Below, piece by piece: positions 16,915-25,058 of a stretch of 64,000 nucleotides of DNA (position 1 is the first letter of the stretch; each line of letters begins with the position of its first letter). The notes below the pieces were generated by a model. It was not told the origin of the DNA. It made no database searches and saw only the letters and a list, made by a program, of their open reading frames with translations. The position numbers and the translations under genes are program-made. Source of the stretch: Halomonas campaniensis. GTDB taxonomy: Bacteria; Pseudomonadota; Gammaproteobacteria; Pseudomonadales; Halomonadaceae. The stretch spans positions 546,053 through 610,052 of the forward strand of contig NZ_JPUA01000034.1 in NCBI RefSeq assembly GCF_002211105.1, given 5' to 3'.

Positions 16915-17637
16915 TTAGCGCCGGGCAAGCTGTGCGGCGGCGGCCGTGCAGCCGAGAAACGCAGAGGTGGCCAGCCACTCGGCATCGGGATAATAAGCGA
17001 ACACATACTGATCCTCTTTGAGGCTATTGATCAGCGGGTAAGTCACGTCTTCACGCACTGCCGGGCAGCCATGACTGCGCCCGAGCCGCCCCGTCTGGGT
17101 GATGAACGCATCGCTCACATAGTCCGCGCCATGGATGACAATAGCGCGTTCATACGCCAAGTCGTTGACGTTAGGCTCCAGCCCCTCCAAGCGCAGGGAA
17201 TAGCCGTTGCGGCCGTAATAACTGTTCATGGTACGAAATAGACCAATGCTGGATTGATGGCTATCAGGGATATTGGAAAATGTCTCGGCCTGGGCGTCGC
17301 CCGACCCCTGGCCGTGGGAGACCAACTCTTCAAAGAGCAGCTTGTGTTGGCGTAAATCAAACACCCACAGGCGCGGCTCGGTAGATGGCAACGAGTAATC
17401 GATCACCGCCAGGCGCTCGGCATTAGGCTCGGCGCAGTTAAGCGCTTGGGCGGCTAAACGCAGTGCATCGGGAGACGCCTGGGGGGCGAGCTGCTGCAAC
17501 TGATGGTTTAAAGGCAGTACGCCACGGGGGGGCGTTGAATCAACTTGGGCAAAGAAACTGGCAGCGTGTAGCGGTAATGTAAATAATGTAAAAGGTAGGG
17601 AAAAGATTAACGTGGCAACATTTAAACGAAGAGCCAT
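16915..17637 (-). CDS. Murein L,D-transpeptidase catalytic domain protein (YkuD_2 type)
   Basis: Exported protein of 240 residues. A signal peptide (about residues 1-25, ending LPLHAASFF) precedes a cysteine-active domain with VIHGADYVSDAFITQTGRLGRSHGCPAVREDV, where His and Cys of HG...SHGC are the catalytic pair of YkuD-like folds; LWVFDLRQHKLLFEELVSHGQGSGDAQAETFSN is the typical N-terminal substrate strand. This subgroup is annotated as murein L,D-transpeptidase catalytic domain family; activity has been shown for few members. ATG 17637 is used because AGGAT lies at suitable spacing. It is transcribed away from the YcbB-type gene at 17742, so both share a promoter region. Confidence 0.87.
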   Translation of the reverse strand: MALRLNVATLIFSLPFTLFTLPLHAASFFAQVDSTPPRGVLPLNHQLQQLAPQASPDALRLAAQALNCAEPNAERLAVIDYSLPSTEPRLWVFDLRQHKLLFEELVSHGQGSGDAQAETFSNIPDSHQSSIGLFRTMNSYYGRNGYSLRLEGLEPNVNDLAYERAIVIHGADYVSDAFITQTGRLGRSHGCPAVREDVTYPLINSLKEDQYVFAYYPDAEWLATSAFLGCTAAAAQLARR

Positions 17638-17741
17638 AAAAGTCGATCCTAAAAGCAATATCAGTCATTATTAATGATTAGCCGACTAAGATAAAAACGG
17701 GACGGCGATGTGGAAGACTATAGTAACGCAAGGAGAGGGCG

Positions 17742-19376
17742 ATGAACGAGATACAGCCACTAAGACAATGGGCGATAGGGGTCGCTCTATGTCTCACGCT
17801 TACCCACAGCCCTTTAGGTATTAGTCAGGCGTATGCGGACTCAGTGCCGTTACAGCAGGCGCTGAGCCAGCAGTTAAGCAAGGTGGACGCGCACCGATTA
17901 CCCATTGCTGAGTTTTATCAACTTCGCGATGGTCAGCCCGCTTGGCAGTCAGTCAGCGCGGTTGAATCATTGGTAGCCGCTCTGAACAGTCTGGAGACCG
18001 ACGGTCTAACACCCGATGATTATCACGCTGATACGCTACTGGATGAGTTTCAGCGCAGTCAGGCAGGGAGTGAAGCCACCCAGGCGACGTTTGATATTAA
18101 AGCGACCCGGTCGCTGCTGCTGGCGCTGGATCATTTAGAACGGGGCAAAGTGAACCCTCGTGAGATAGAGCCCCAGTGGGACACTCCGCGCCCTGAGCGT
18201 GGTTACTCGCTGTTGCGCGTTGTGCATGCTGTCGATGATCGCGTCATTGAGAGCGCTATCGCCCTGGCTCGGCCCTCATCACCTGAATATCAGCAGTTGC
18301 GAGATGCCTTAAAGCAGCATTATCAGCTGGTGAACTTGGGTAGTGTGCCCTACTTGGCCGCACGGGATGAATCGCTTCGGCCAGGGGACGAAGACGACGA
18401 TGTGAGCGTGTTGCGTCAACGGTTAGCGCTGTGGGGCGAAGCTGATTTACAAGTGGCTGACAGCCGTGCTTATCCCATGATTGGGGTGCAGGCGGCGCCT
18501 AACCGGCGCACCTATGATGCGCCCCTGGAAGCTGCTGTAAGGCGTTTCCAGCGCCGCCACCTGCTGCAGGAAGATGGTGTGGTGGGCGAACAAACCCGCC
18601 TGGCATTAAACACCTCAGTGGCATCACGCATTGATCAACTGCGGGTCAATTTAGAGCGCGCGCGGTGGATCAGTCCGATGCAGTCTGCTGAGCCGCGGGT
18701 ATGGGTTGATATTGCAGGCTACCGGATGCACTACGTGCGCCCAAATGGTCAGCACTGGGATGCCCGAGTGGTGGTAGGTACGCCGCGTCGCGAGACGCCG
18801 ATCATCCACTCCACGATCAGCCATTTAACCATTAATCCCTCCTGGACAATCCCGCCGACGATTATGCGCGAAGATGTGTTGCCCCAGGTGCGTGCTGATA
18901 TCGACTACTTGGCGCGTAAAAATATCCAGGTGATTAGCCCGATGGGCGAGCCGCTGGTTGCAGATGAGGTCGATTGGCAGCACCCCGGCGGCGTTATGCT
19001 GCGCCAAGTGGCGGGCACGGGTAACCCGCTAGGTCGCGTTGTGGTGCGGTTTCCCAATGATGACATGATCTATTTGCACGATACCCCCGCGCGCGGCTTA
19101 TTCCAGCGTGATCAGCGGGCACTTAGTTCAGGCTGCATTCGAGTTGAAGGGGTGGCTGAACTGGCGCAAATGCTGCTGCAAGACACCGGTAGTCACTACC
19201 AAATGAGTTCGCTGTTAAATGGGGGAAGTGATCGTAATGTGAACTTAACCCAGCGTATTCCCATTGCGCTGCACTATTTAACCGCGTGGCCGAATGCCGA
19301 GGGTGAGGTGGAGTTTAGGCCTGATATCTACCGCCGTGATGCAACGCTACTGGCCGCATTGCGTCGTCCTGTCTAA
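17742..19376 (+). CDS. L,D-transpeptidase, YcbB/LdtD-like
   Basis: Periplasmic transpeptidase of 544 residues that would form 3-3 (mDap-mDap) peptidoglycan cross-links. It has a signal peptide (about 10-32), a long N-terminal scaffold domain, a peptidoglycan-binding motif (AAVRRFQRRHLLQEDGVVGEQTRLALN, about 263-290) and a YkuD catalytic domain (about 320-490) with MIYLHDTPARGLFQRDQRALSSGCIRVEGV, where His and SxGC Cys are catalytic. Length and domain order match LdtD (about 600 residues in E. coli). The ribosome site AGGAGAGGG precedes ATG. It ends at a strong bidirectional terminator shared with the MepM-type gene. Confidence 0.92.
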   Translation: MNEIQPLRQWAIGVALCLTLTHSPLGISQAYADSVPLQQALSQQLSKVDAHRLPIAEFYQLRDGQPAWQSVSAVESLVAALNSLETDGLTPDDYHADTLLDEFQRSQAGSEATQATFDIKATRSLLLALDHLERGKVNPREIEPQWDTPRPERGYSLLRVVHAVDDRVIESAIALARPSSPEYQQLRDALKQHYQLVNLGSVPYLAARDESLRPGDEDDDVSVLRQRLALWGEADLQVADSRAYPMIGVQAAPNRRTYDAPLEAAVRRFQRRHLLQEDGVVGEQTRLALNTSVASRIDQLRVNLERARWISPMQSAEPRVWVDIAGYRMHYVRPNGQHWDARVVVGTPRRETPIIHSTISHLTINPSWTIPPTIMREDVLPQVRADIDYLARKNIQVISPMGEPLVADEVDWQHPGGVMLRQVAGTGNPLGRVVVRFPNDDMIYLHDTPARGLFQRDQRALSSGCIRVEGVAELAQMLLQDTGSHYQMSSLLNGGSDRNVNLTQRIPIALHYLTAWPNAEGEVEFRPDIYRRDATLLAALRRPV

Positions 19377-19400
19377 GTATTTACACATTTACACAAGCCA

Positions 19401-19434
19401 ATGCAAAACACCGCCGAGAGGCGGTGTTTTGCAT
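19401..19434. terminator. Bidirectional terminator between ldt and mepM-like genes
   Basis: A perfect 15-bp inverted repeat with a four-base GAGA loop, with GC-rich inner part and AAAA/TTTT in the outer arms, sits between two convergent genes. The symmetry allows termination in both directions. Confidence 0.85.
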
Positions 19435-19463
19435 GTAAGCATCTCATGTCATCTGCCGGGTTG

Positions 19464-21152
19464 TTAGTCGTCACTTTCGCTCTGATAATTAGCCACGCTA
19501 ACCGTGCCTGTTTCGCCGCTTTCCAGTGCCGCCAATATGGGGGCTGCCTGGCTCTGGAACGCAATAAGCGTGTCGCCACTCAAGCTGGTGTTTTCAGGCA
19601 GGGGAACCGTCATTGCATTGACCGGCGAGTTGTTGACGATGACTTCGTAGTGCAGGTGAGGGCCGGTGCTGCGGCCTGTATTGCCTGACAGAGCGATACG
19701 CTCGCCCATTGTTACACGCTCACCTTGCGTCACCAGCGGCCGGGAGAGGTGCAGGTAACGCGTTCGGTAGCCATTGTCGTGACGGACGACAATATAGCGT
19801 CCTGCGGCGTGATGGTTACTCACCCGCTCAACGACACCGTTAGCAGGAGCCGTTACCGGCGTGCCAATCGGCATAGCAAAATCGGTGCCGTTATGGGGAC
19901 TAATGCGGCCAGTCACCGGATGCTTGCGGCGTGGATTGAAACCGGAGCTCAAGCGGTAATTGCCTTCAAACGGATGGCGCGCAAAGGCCGGATCCAGGCT
20001 GCCACCCTCAGGTGTATAGAAGTTATCGTCGCTGGCATTACGCACAACGGTTAAGTCCATGCGTTCGCCGTTGTAATGAACCGCCAATACGCGGGAGTCT
20101 AACGTTTCACCGTCGATCATGTCTGACTCGACCAGTACCTGGAAGCGATCACCGCGGCGGCTGTCTCGCCGAAAATCGAGTTTCTTTTCGAGCAGCTTGG
20201 TCAGCTCTGTTACCGAGCTGCTGTTCAAACCTGTCGCCTGGGCGGAGCGTGCAAAACTACCGCTAACGCTACCCGCATAGAGGCGCTGAACGGGTTCACC
20301 CTGGCGTTCGATAGTGGTGATGGCGTAGTGATCGGCATCCTTTTCCAGCAGTATGCCGTCGCGGGTGTTTTTCATCATCCGCAGTGACAATAAACGCCCA
20401 TCTTCATCCAACTGATAATCAAAGCTGTGCCCGGCGCGCCAATTGGTTAACATGCGCTGGTCGGGTAGGTCTTCAAGCAGTGCCATCACTTCGCTGTAGC
20501 CCAGGCCTAGTTCATTTTGCGCCAGGACGGCGAAAGTTTCGCCAGATTCAACAATATGTGTTTCCCATTGAGGCACAAACGGCTCTTCCGCCGCCAGCTC
20601 TAAATCCAGGAACGATATATCGTCAAATAGCTCCACCCCGTAATCCTCGTAAGAGGTGGCATCGGCTATTTCAACGGAGGAGTCATCTACATCGAGCATG
20701 CCACTGGCAAGTGTGCCCAGCACAATGGCCATATGCAGCGCGCCATCATCAAGACCGGCGCTTTCCAGTACGGCGGTGTTCAGTACCGCGACATCGCTGT
20801 CCAAAGCAGGTTGGTCTGCCATGTCGGCTTCTGCGCTGGCAATCATGTCAAGATCAACGATTTCGGTTGCTGTTAGTTCGCTGAGGGGGATGTTTTCGCG
20901 GGTGGCGTCGAGGGCACGAGAGGCGCGGTCGATCGCTTCTGCCACCGGGGTGCGTTCTTGACGCAGGGAAGGTACGCCCGGTGTAGAGTCACTTGGAAGC
21001 GGAACCAGCACGCTTTCAAGCGGGGTGTGCGGTTGATTTAAATCTTGGTATGTCGTTAATAATTTTTGTGTGCCCAGCACGGTGACCATTGTGGCCACGG
21101 GTAACAGTAATAATTTATGCGTGCGAGGCAGCGAATGGAGGATTCGCAACAT
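19464..21152 (-). CDS. mepM: Peptidoglycan DD-endopeptidase, M23 family, MepM-like
   Basis: Membrane-anchored or exported murein hydrolase of 562 residues. An N-terminal hydrophobic segment (about 12-28) is followed by an acidic low-complexity stretch (about 70-180), a LysM/OapA-like module (WETHIVESGETFAVLAQNELGLGYSEVMALLEDL, about 197-232), a second domain, and a C-terminal peptidase M23 domain (about 410-535) with zinc residues in HNGTDFAMPIGTPVTAP and HLHYEV plus the DNGYRTRYLHLSR strand. Family members cleave D-Ala-mDap cross-links to allow wall expansion. The acidic insert is longer than in E. coli MepM (440 residues), consistent with a halophile protein. Convergent with the YcbB-type gene. 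Confidence 0.9.
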   Translation of the reverse strand: MLRILHSLPRTHKLLLLPVATMVTVLGTQKLLTTYQDLNQPHTPLESVLVPLPSDSTPGVPSLRQERTPVAEAIDRASRALDATRENIPLSELTATEIVDLDMIASAEADMADQPALDSDVAVLNTAVLESAGLDDGALHMAIVLGTLASGMLDVDDSSVEIADATSYEDYGVELFDDISFLDLELAAEEPFVPQWETHIVESGETFAVLAQNELGLGYSEVMALLEDLPDQRMLTNWRAGHSFDYQLDEDGRLLSLRMMKNTRDGILLEKDADHYAITTIERQGEPVQRLYAGSVSGSFARSAQATGLNSSSVTELTKLLEKKLDFRRDSRRGDRFQVLVESDMIDGETLDSRVLAVHYNGERMDLTVVRNASDDNFYTPEGGSLDPAFARHPFEGNYRLSSGFNPRRKHPVTGRISPHNGTDFAMPIGTPVTAPANGVVERVSNHHAAGRYIVVRHDNGYRTRYLHLSRPLVTQGERVTMGERIALSGNTGRSTGPHLHYEVIVNNSPVNAMTVPLPENTSLSGDTLIAFQSQAAPILAALESGETGTVSVANYQSESDD

Positions 21153-21571
21153 GAGTAAATGGACCGCCGAGTTCGTGATTAAAAGTAACTATAAAGTGAA
21201 TAAACCCGGAAACCATACCCCATGAAGGCAGAGGTGCATAGACTGTATATCTATACATAAAGCGTAATTAAATACAAAAATGGTAACAATAGATAGAGAT
21301 TACTATTTATAAACACCGTTTGCTAACAAATGTAACCAGTAGAGCGTGCTAACTAAATATTCTGAGTGCACTATAGACGAAAACTATGTTTTTAAAAACT
21401 CAAATATAACCTGTGTCGAGTATTTTCCTGCCGCTAGCCGCTAATCTTAAGCATTTTACAAGCATGGGCGGAAGTGTTGGCTGTTTCCTGGCATCCTAGC
21501 CATGTTTTCGAACACAAGTTTTTTCGAACATTAAGCGCATTGTTTCGCTGTATTGCGTTGAGGAAATCGAA
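21153..21571. other. AT-rich intergenic region between mepM-like and lysR genes
   Basis: No reading frame here looks coding. The region is much more AT-rich than its neighbours and holds promoters for the two divergent genes. Two TTCGAA repeats at about 21507-21512 and 21523-21528, 16 bp apart and about 45-65 bp before the LysR start, could be an operator for that regulator. Confidence 0.4.
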
Positions 21572-22495
21572 ATGTCCCGGGTAACACTTTCACAATGGCA
21601 AATGTTGGCCGCCGTGGTTGACCATGGTGGGTTTGCGCGTGCGGCAGAGGCGGTACATAAAAGCCCCTCCACACTGAACCATGCGGTGCATAAACTAGAA
21701 GAGCAACTAGGCGTGCAAGTGCTCGAACCTATCGGCCGCCAGGTACGGTTAACCGAAGCGGGGGAGTTGCTGCTTAGGCGTGCGCGCCAATTGATTGAGA
21801 GCGCGGCTTCACTTGAGGATGTCGCCACCCGGCTAGCCGCGGGTTTAGAGGCAGAAGTGGTCGTAGCAATCGATCAGGTATTTCCTGCTGCCGCTCAAGC
21901 TAAAGCGTTGGAGCGCTTTTCTGAAACGTACCCTCAGGTGCGTGTTCAATTACACGAGAGTGTGCTCAATGGTGGCATTGAAATGCTCTACGACGGCCGC
22001 GCAGACCTCGTGGTCTCCGGGATTGAGGCCCAGGGCTTCTTGGGCGAGCCGTTAGTAACCGTGCGTTTTGTGGCGGTGGCGCATCCCCAGCATGCGCTGC
22101 ACCAGTTGGGTCGCTCGTTGGATCTGCGCGATCTGGCCCAGCATCGGCAGTTGGTAGTGCGTGATTCAGCACTGCGCCAATCAACTAACGCTGGCTGGTT
22201 AAAAGCTGAACAGCGCTGGACCGTCAGCCACCTAAACACCTCGCTGGATATGCTAAGGCGTGGTCTGGGCTTTGCCTGGATGCCTGAAACACGCATTGCT
22301 GAAGAGTTACAAAGCGGCCAGTTAAAGCCGCTGCCACTGCCCGCGGGGGGGATTCGTGAAGTGCCGATTCAACTGATTTTCCGCGACCGGGATCGGGCCG
22401 GGCCTGCGGCCCATGCGATGGCCGCCGCTCTGAAACAAGCCGTGGTGAGCGAGTGCGCGCTGCATGATTCGACTGACTCGAACGAAAGACCGTAA
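21572..22495 (+). CDS. LysR-family transcriptional regulator
   Basis: DNA-binding regulator of 307 residues with an N-terminal winged helix-turn-helix (SQWQMLAAVVDHGGFARAAEAVHKSPSTLNHAVHKLEEQLGVQVLEPIGRQVRLTEAGELLL, about residues 6-67) and a substrate-binding-like effector domain (about 90-295). The wHTH replaces the usual SQPALS with SPSTLN. The glutathionyl-hydroquinone reductase gene begins 90 bp downstream in the same direction and is a reasonable target, by position only. Confidence 0.92.
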   Translation: MSRVTLSQWQMLAAVVDHGGFARAAEAVHKSPSTLNHAVHKLEEQLGVQVLEPIGRQVRLTEAGELLLRRARQLIESAASLEDVATRLAAGLEAEVVVAIDQVFPAAAQAKALERFSETYPQVRVQLHESVLNGGIEMLYDGRADLVVSGIEAQGFLGEPLVTVRFVAVAHPQHALHQLGRSLDLRDLAQHRQLVVRDSALRQSTNAGWLKAEQRWTVSHLNTSLDMLRRGLGFAWMPETRIAEELQSGQLKPLPLPAGGIREVPIQLIFRDRDRAGPAAHAMAAALKQAVVSECALHDSTDSNERP

Positions 22496-22585
22496 AACAT
22501 CCGCTTGAGCCTCCTTGAAGCGGGCGTATGCTGAAAACAGTGACGTAATAACTAAAACCCCAAACAACTTTTCAGGAGACGCCCC

Positions 22586-23596
22586 ATGGGACTACTTGTA
22601 AACGGCGAATGGCAAGACCAGTGGTATGACACCAAAAAACACGGCGGCGAGTTTGTACGCGAATCCGCCCAGCTTCGTGACTGGGTGGGTGATCAGCCGA
22701 AGACTGACGGTGAATGCTACCCAGCGGAAAAAGAGCGTTATCATTTATATGTCTCGCTAGCCTGTCCGTGGGCGCATCGCACACTGATTATGCGTAAGCT
22801 GAAAGGGCTGGAGCCGTTGATTGGCACTTCCCATGTTAGCCCCCTGATGCTCGACCAAGGCTGGACGTATCACCAGGACGAAGGTGCCAGTGGCGACCCC
22901 ATTAACGGTGTCGACTACCATCACCAGCTCTACACCATGACGGATCCACACTATACCGGCCGTGTCACCGTGCCCGTGCTATGGGACAAACAGCGCAGCG
23001 CCATCGTGAATAATGAGTCGGCAGACTTGCTACGTATTTTTAACCGTGCGTTCGATGAATTGACCGGCAACGACCTGGATTTTTACCCAGAAGATCTGCG
23101 CAAGGTCATTGATGACGTAAACGCCGATGTTTACGACCACATCAATAACGGCGTTTATAAATCAGGTTTTGCCACTGAGCAGGCGGTTTATGAAAAGCAT
23201 GTGAAGGCACTGTTTGACGCGCTAGAGCGTATGGAAGCGCGTTTGGCCGAACATCGTTACCTAGCAGGAGAGTGGTTAACCGAAGCAGATATCCGTCTGT
23301 TTACGACGCTGATCCGTTTTGATGCGGTTTACTATGGTCATTTCAAATGCAATTTTAAGCGCATTGAGGATTATCCCAACCTTGCCAATTACGTGAGGGA
23401 AATCTATCAGTGGCCCGGGGTGGCTGAGACCGTCAATATGGATCACATCAAACGCCACTACTATTATAGTCACGACACAATTAACCCGACGCGGATTGTG
23501 CCAGCAGGTCCACTGCTCGATTTTCAGCGGCCCCATGACCGCGAGCGTTTGCCGGGCAAGGGTGTACGGCGTAAACAGGCTAGTAGAGAAGTATAA
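22586..23596 (+). CDS. yqjG: Glutathionyl-hydroquinone reductase (YqjG/Xi-class GST)
   Basis: Cytosolic enzyme of 336 residues that would reduce glutathionyl-hydroquinones. The N-terminal thioredoxin-like domain has the family active site SLACPWAHRTLIMRKLKGL (Cys near residue 60), then LWDKQRSAIVNNESADLLRIFN; the C-terminal helical domain has AEHRYLAGEWLTEADIRLFTTLIRFDAVYYGHFKCN. Length and motifs match E. coli YqjG (328 residues). AGGAGACGCCCC precedes ATG. It ends before a bidirectional terminator. Confidence 0.92.
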   Translation: MGLLVNGEWQDQWYDTKKHGGEFVRESAQLRDWVGDQPKTDGECYPAEKERYHLYVSLACPWAHRTLIMRKLKGLEPLIGTSHVSPLMLDQGWTYHQDEGASGDPINGVDYHHQLYTMTDPHYTGRVTVPVLWDKQRSAIVNNESADLLRIFNRAFDELTGNDLDFYPEDLRKVIDDVNADVYDHINNGVYKSGFATEQAVYEKHVKALFDALERMEARLAEHRYLAGEWLTEADIRLFTTLIRFDAVYYGHFKCNFKRIEDYPNLANYVREIYQWPGVAETVNMDHIKRHYYYSHDTINPTRIVPAGPLLDFQRPHDRERLPGKGVRRKQASREV

Positions 23597-23641
23597 ATAG
23601 GTCGGGTATCGCCAAGCGATGCCCATCAAATAAGCCCATCA

Positions 23642-23673
23642 AAAAAGGGCCGCCCAATTGGGTGGCCCTTTTT
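23642..23673. terminator. Bidirectional terminator between yqjG and PRC-barrel gene
   Basis: Poly-A, a GC-rich inverted repeat (GGGCCGCCC, AATT loop, GGGTGGCCC with G-T wobble) and poly-T form a symmetric Rho-independent terminator between convergent genes. Confidence 0.88.
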
Positions 23674-23730
23674 AATAGCGTTATGATTTTTGGCTAGCGC
23701 TAGGATATTCCTAAACGCTGCAAATCATCG

Positions 23731-24219
23731 TTAACCATTATCATCGATATCTAATGCTTCACGGGTACGCTGCCAAGCGCTTTCAGCACCTTCTTGTGTG
23801 GTTTGCCAAGCGTCGCGAGCGTTCGCTTTGGTCTGTTCCCACCACTCGTTGTTATAAGCGGGGAAACCTTCTACTTCTTCCTGGCTGGCTTCGACCATGA
23901 TGCGGTGTTCTGTATCACCATCGGCTTCCGTTTCGGTCTCGAGGGTGAAGTAATCAGTATCCACGACAATTTCACGACCGCCTAAACCCAATACAGATCC
24001 ACTTTCGATCACAATCGCGGTAATCCGCATCTCTTCATCAAACAGAATGTCATCAACATCACCTATCTCTTCACCAGAACCGCCGGCGAAATAGACTTCT
24101 GCATCGAGGATGTCATCGGCAGAGTACATGCCCTGTGGCTCGTTTTGGGCATGAGCGCTCATGGCAAAGCCCCCGATTAGGACAGTACCGATCACTGTTG
24201 ACAGAATTGTCTTACGCAT
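23731..24219 (-). CDS. Exported PRC-barrel domain protein
   Basis: Secreted or periplasmic protein of 162 residues. A signal peptide (residues 1-24, ending MSAHA-QNEP) precedes a PRC-barrel (about 33-110: YSADDILDAEVYFAGGSGEEIGDVDDILFDEEMRITAIVIESGSVLGLGGREIVV) and an acidic, Trp-rich tail (NNEWWEQTKANARDAWQTTQEGAESAWQRTREALDI). PRC-barrels often mediate protein contacts; exported ones in proteobacteria are usually uncharacterised and stress-linked. It is followed upstream by the CsbD gene on the same strand. Its function is not known. Confidence 0.82.
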   Translation of the reverse strand: MRKTILSTVIGTVLIGGFAMSAHAQNEPQGMYSADDILDAEVYFAGGSGEEIGDVDDILFDEEMRITAIVIESGSVLGLGGREIVVDTDYFTLETETEADGDTEHRIMVEASQEEVEGFPAYNNEWWEQTKANARDAWQTTQEGAESAWQRTREALDIDDNG

Positions 24220-24328
24220 AGCATCTCTCCATGTGGCTACGAAAAATGTTAAGTCGCTTATCGGCTATGCTAGCCAACCGACAGACTCAAAACAGGAATA
24301 GAGTGTTATAGAAGGAGCAGTCAAAACG

Positions 24329-24526
24329 CTACTGCTTGTCAGCCCAGTCGTCGGCTTGGCGCTCTGCTTCTTCGCGCTCAAGGCCGTACTTCTGCTGAAG
24401 CTTGCCTACCAGCTGATCTTTCTTACCGCCGATCTGATCCAATTCATCGTCGGTAAGCTCGCCCCAGCTAGAACGTGCTTTACCCTTCATCTCTTTCCAT
24501 TTGCCTTCGATTTGATCCCAGTTCAT
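24329..24526 (-). CDS. CsbD family stress-response protein
   Basis: Small cytosolic protein of 65 residues with the full CsbD signature: MNWDQIEGKWKEMKGKARSSWGELTDDELDQIGGKKDQLVGKLQQKYGLEREEAERQADDW. CsbD-like proteins (YjbJ in E. coli) are abundant under general or osmotic stress; biochemical role unknown. AAGGAG precedes ATG at good distance. It is 110 bp upstream of the PRC-barrel gene in the same direction. Confidence 0.93.
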   Translation of the reverse strand: MNWDQIEGKWKEMKGKARSSWGELTDDELDQIGGKKDQLVGKLQQKYGLEREEAERQADDWADKQ

Positions 24527-24764
24527 TGCATCGCTCCTTGAGAATAGTGAACTTGATTAGGCATTTCTCAGGTTAGACCATATGTGCATGAGTGCAAGCC
24601 CTTGTTTCAATGTGGTGTAAGTTAAAAGTGCTGGTCAGAAGCGAAATGCGATGTTAGGATGCGCCCTCCTCGCATGTGTTGACCCCTCCATCACGACGGT
24701 AAGCGTTAAACTGCATAATTGTTAATGAGTAGATGTTAATAGTTATTTGTAGTGTCGCTTGCGG
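24527..24764. other. Intergenic region between csbD and the deaD leader
   Basis: This stretch separates the divergent csbD and deaD genes. I see AT-rich promoter-like sequence (about 24715-24755) but no reading frame resembling a known protein. The 72-codon frame at 24752-24970 is better explained as part of a structured leader. Confidence 0.4.
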
Positions 24765-25041
24765 GAACATCTCGCCAATTGCTAGATGTTCATTGCTGTG
24801 TAGATGGCGCGCCTCCAGTATTTTGCCACACGGGTGAAATCGGCGCAGAAGGTCGCCACAGCGGTTGGCCCGCTAACGCGGTGTTTGCCAACCGGATGCT
24901 AGGTGCGACCGGCGTCTCCGACTCCATTGATGGCTTTGACCGCTACGGCGGTGCCTGTTATCGACAATGACCACACTTTATGGCGTTGTGCGATGACAGA
25001 GTCAGAGACGCTTACGATGTTTTTTGCCGGTACTTACCGGC
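24765..25041 (+). promoter_or_regulatory. Structured 5' leader of deaD
   Basis: At least five inverted repeats occur in order before deaD: GAACATCT/AGATGTTC (24765-24772 with 24784-24791); CGGTTGGC/GCCAACCG (24862-24869 with 24887-24894) enclosing CCGC-TAAC-GCGG; a long-range pairing of 13 positions with 12 matches (24912-24924 with 24999-25011) enclosing ACCGC-TACG-GCGGT (24939-24952), which is the very stable cUACGg tetraloop; and GCCGGT-ACTT-ACCGGC (25026-25041) ending six bases before the AAGG ribosome site. E. coli deaD also has a long leader. I infer a regulatory RNA that may respond to helicase level or cold. Confidence 0.6.
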
Positions 25042-25058
25042 CTACCAAGGTGTGATTA

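Noticed and set aside
24752-24970. 72-codon open frame upstream of deaD
   Set aside because: No ribosome site or recognisable motif, unusual composition (Cys-rich), and it runs through several perfect RNA hairpins, so the region is better read as a structured leader.
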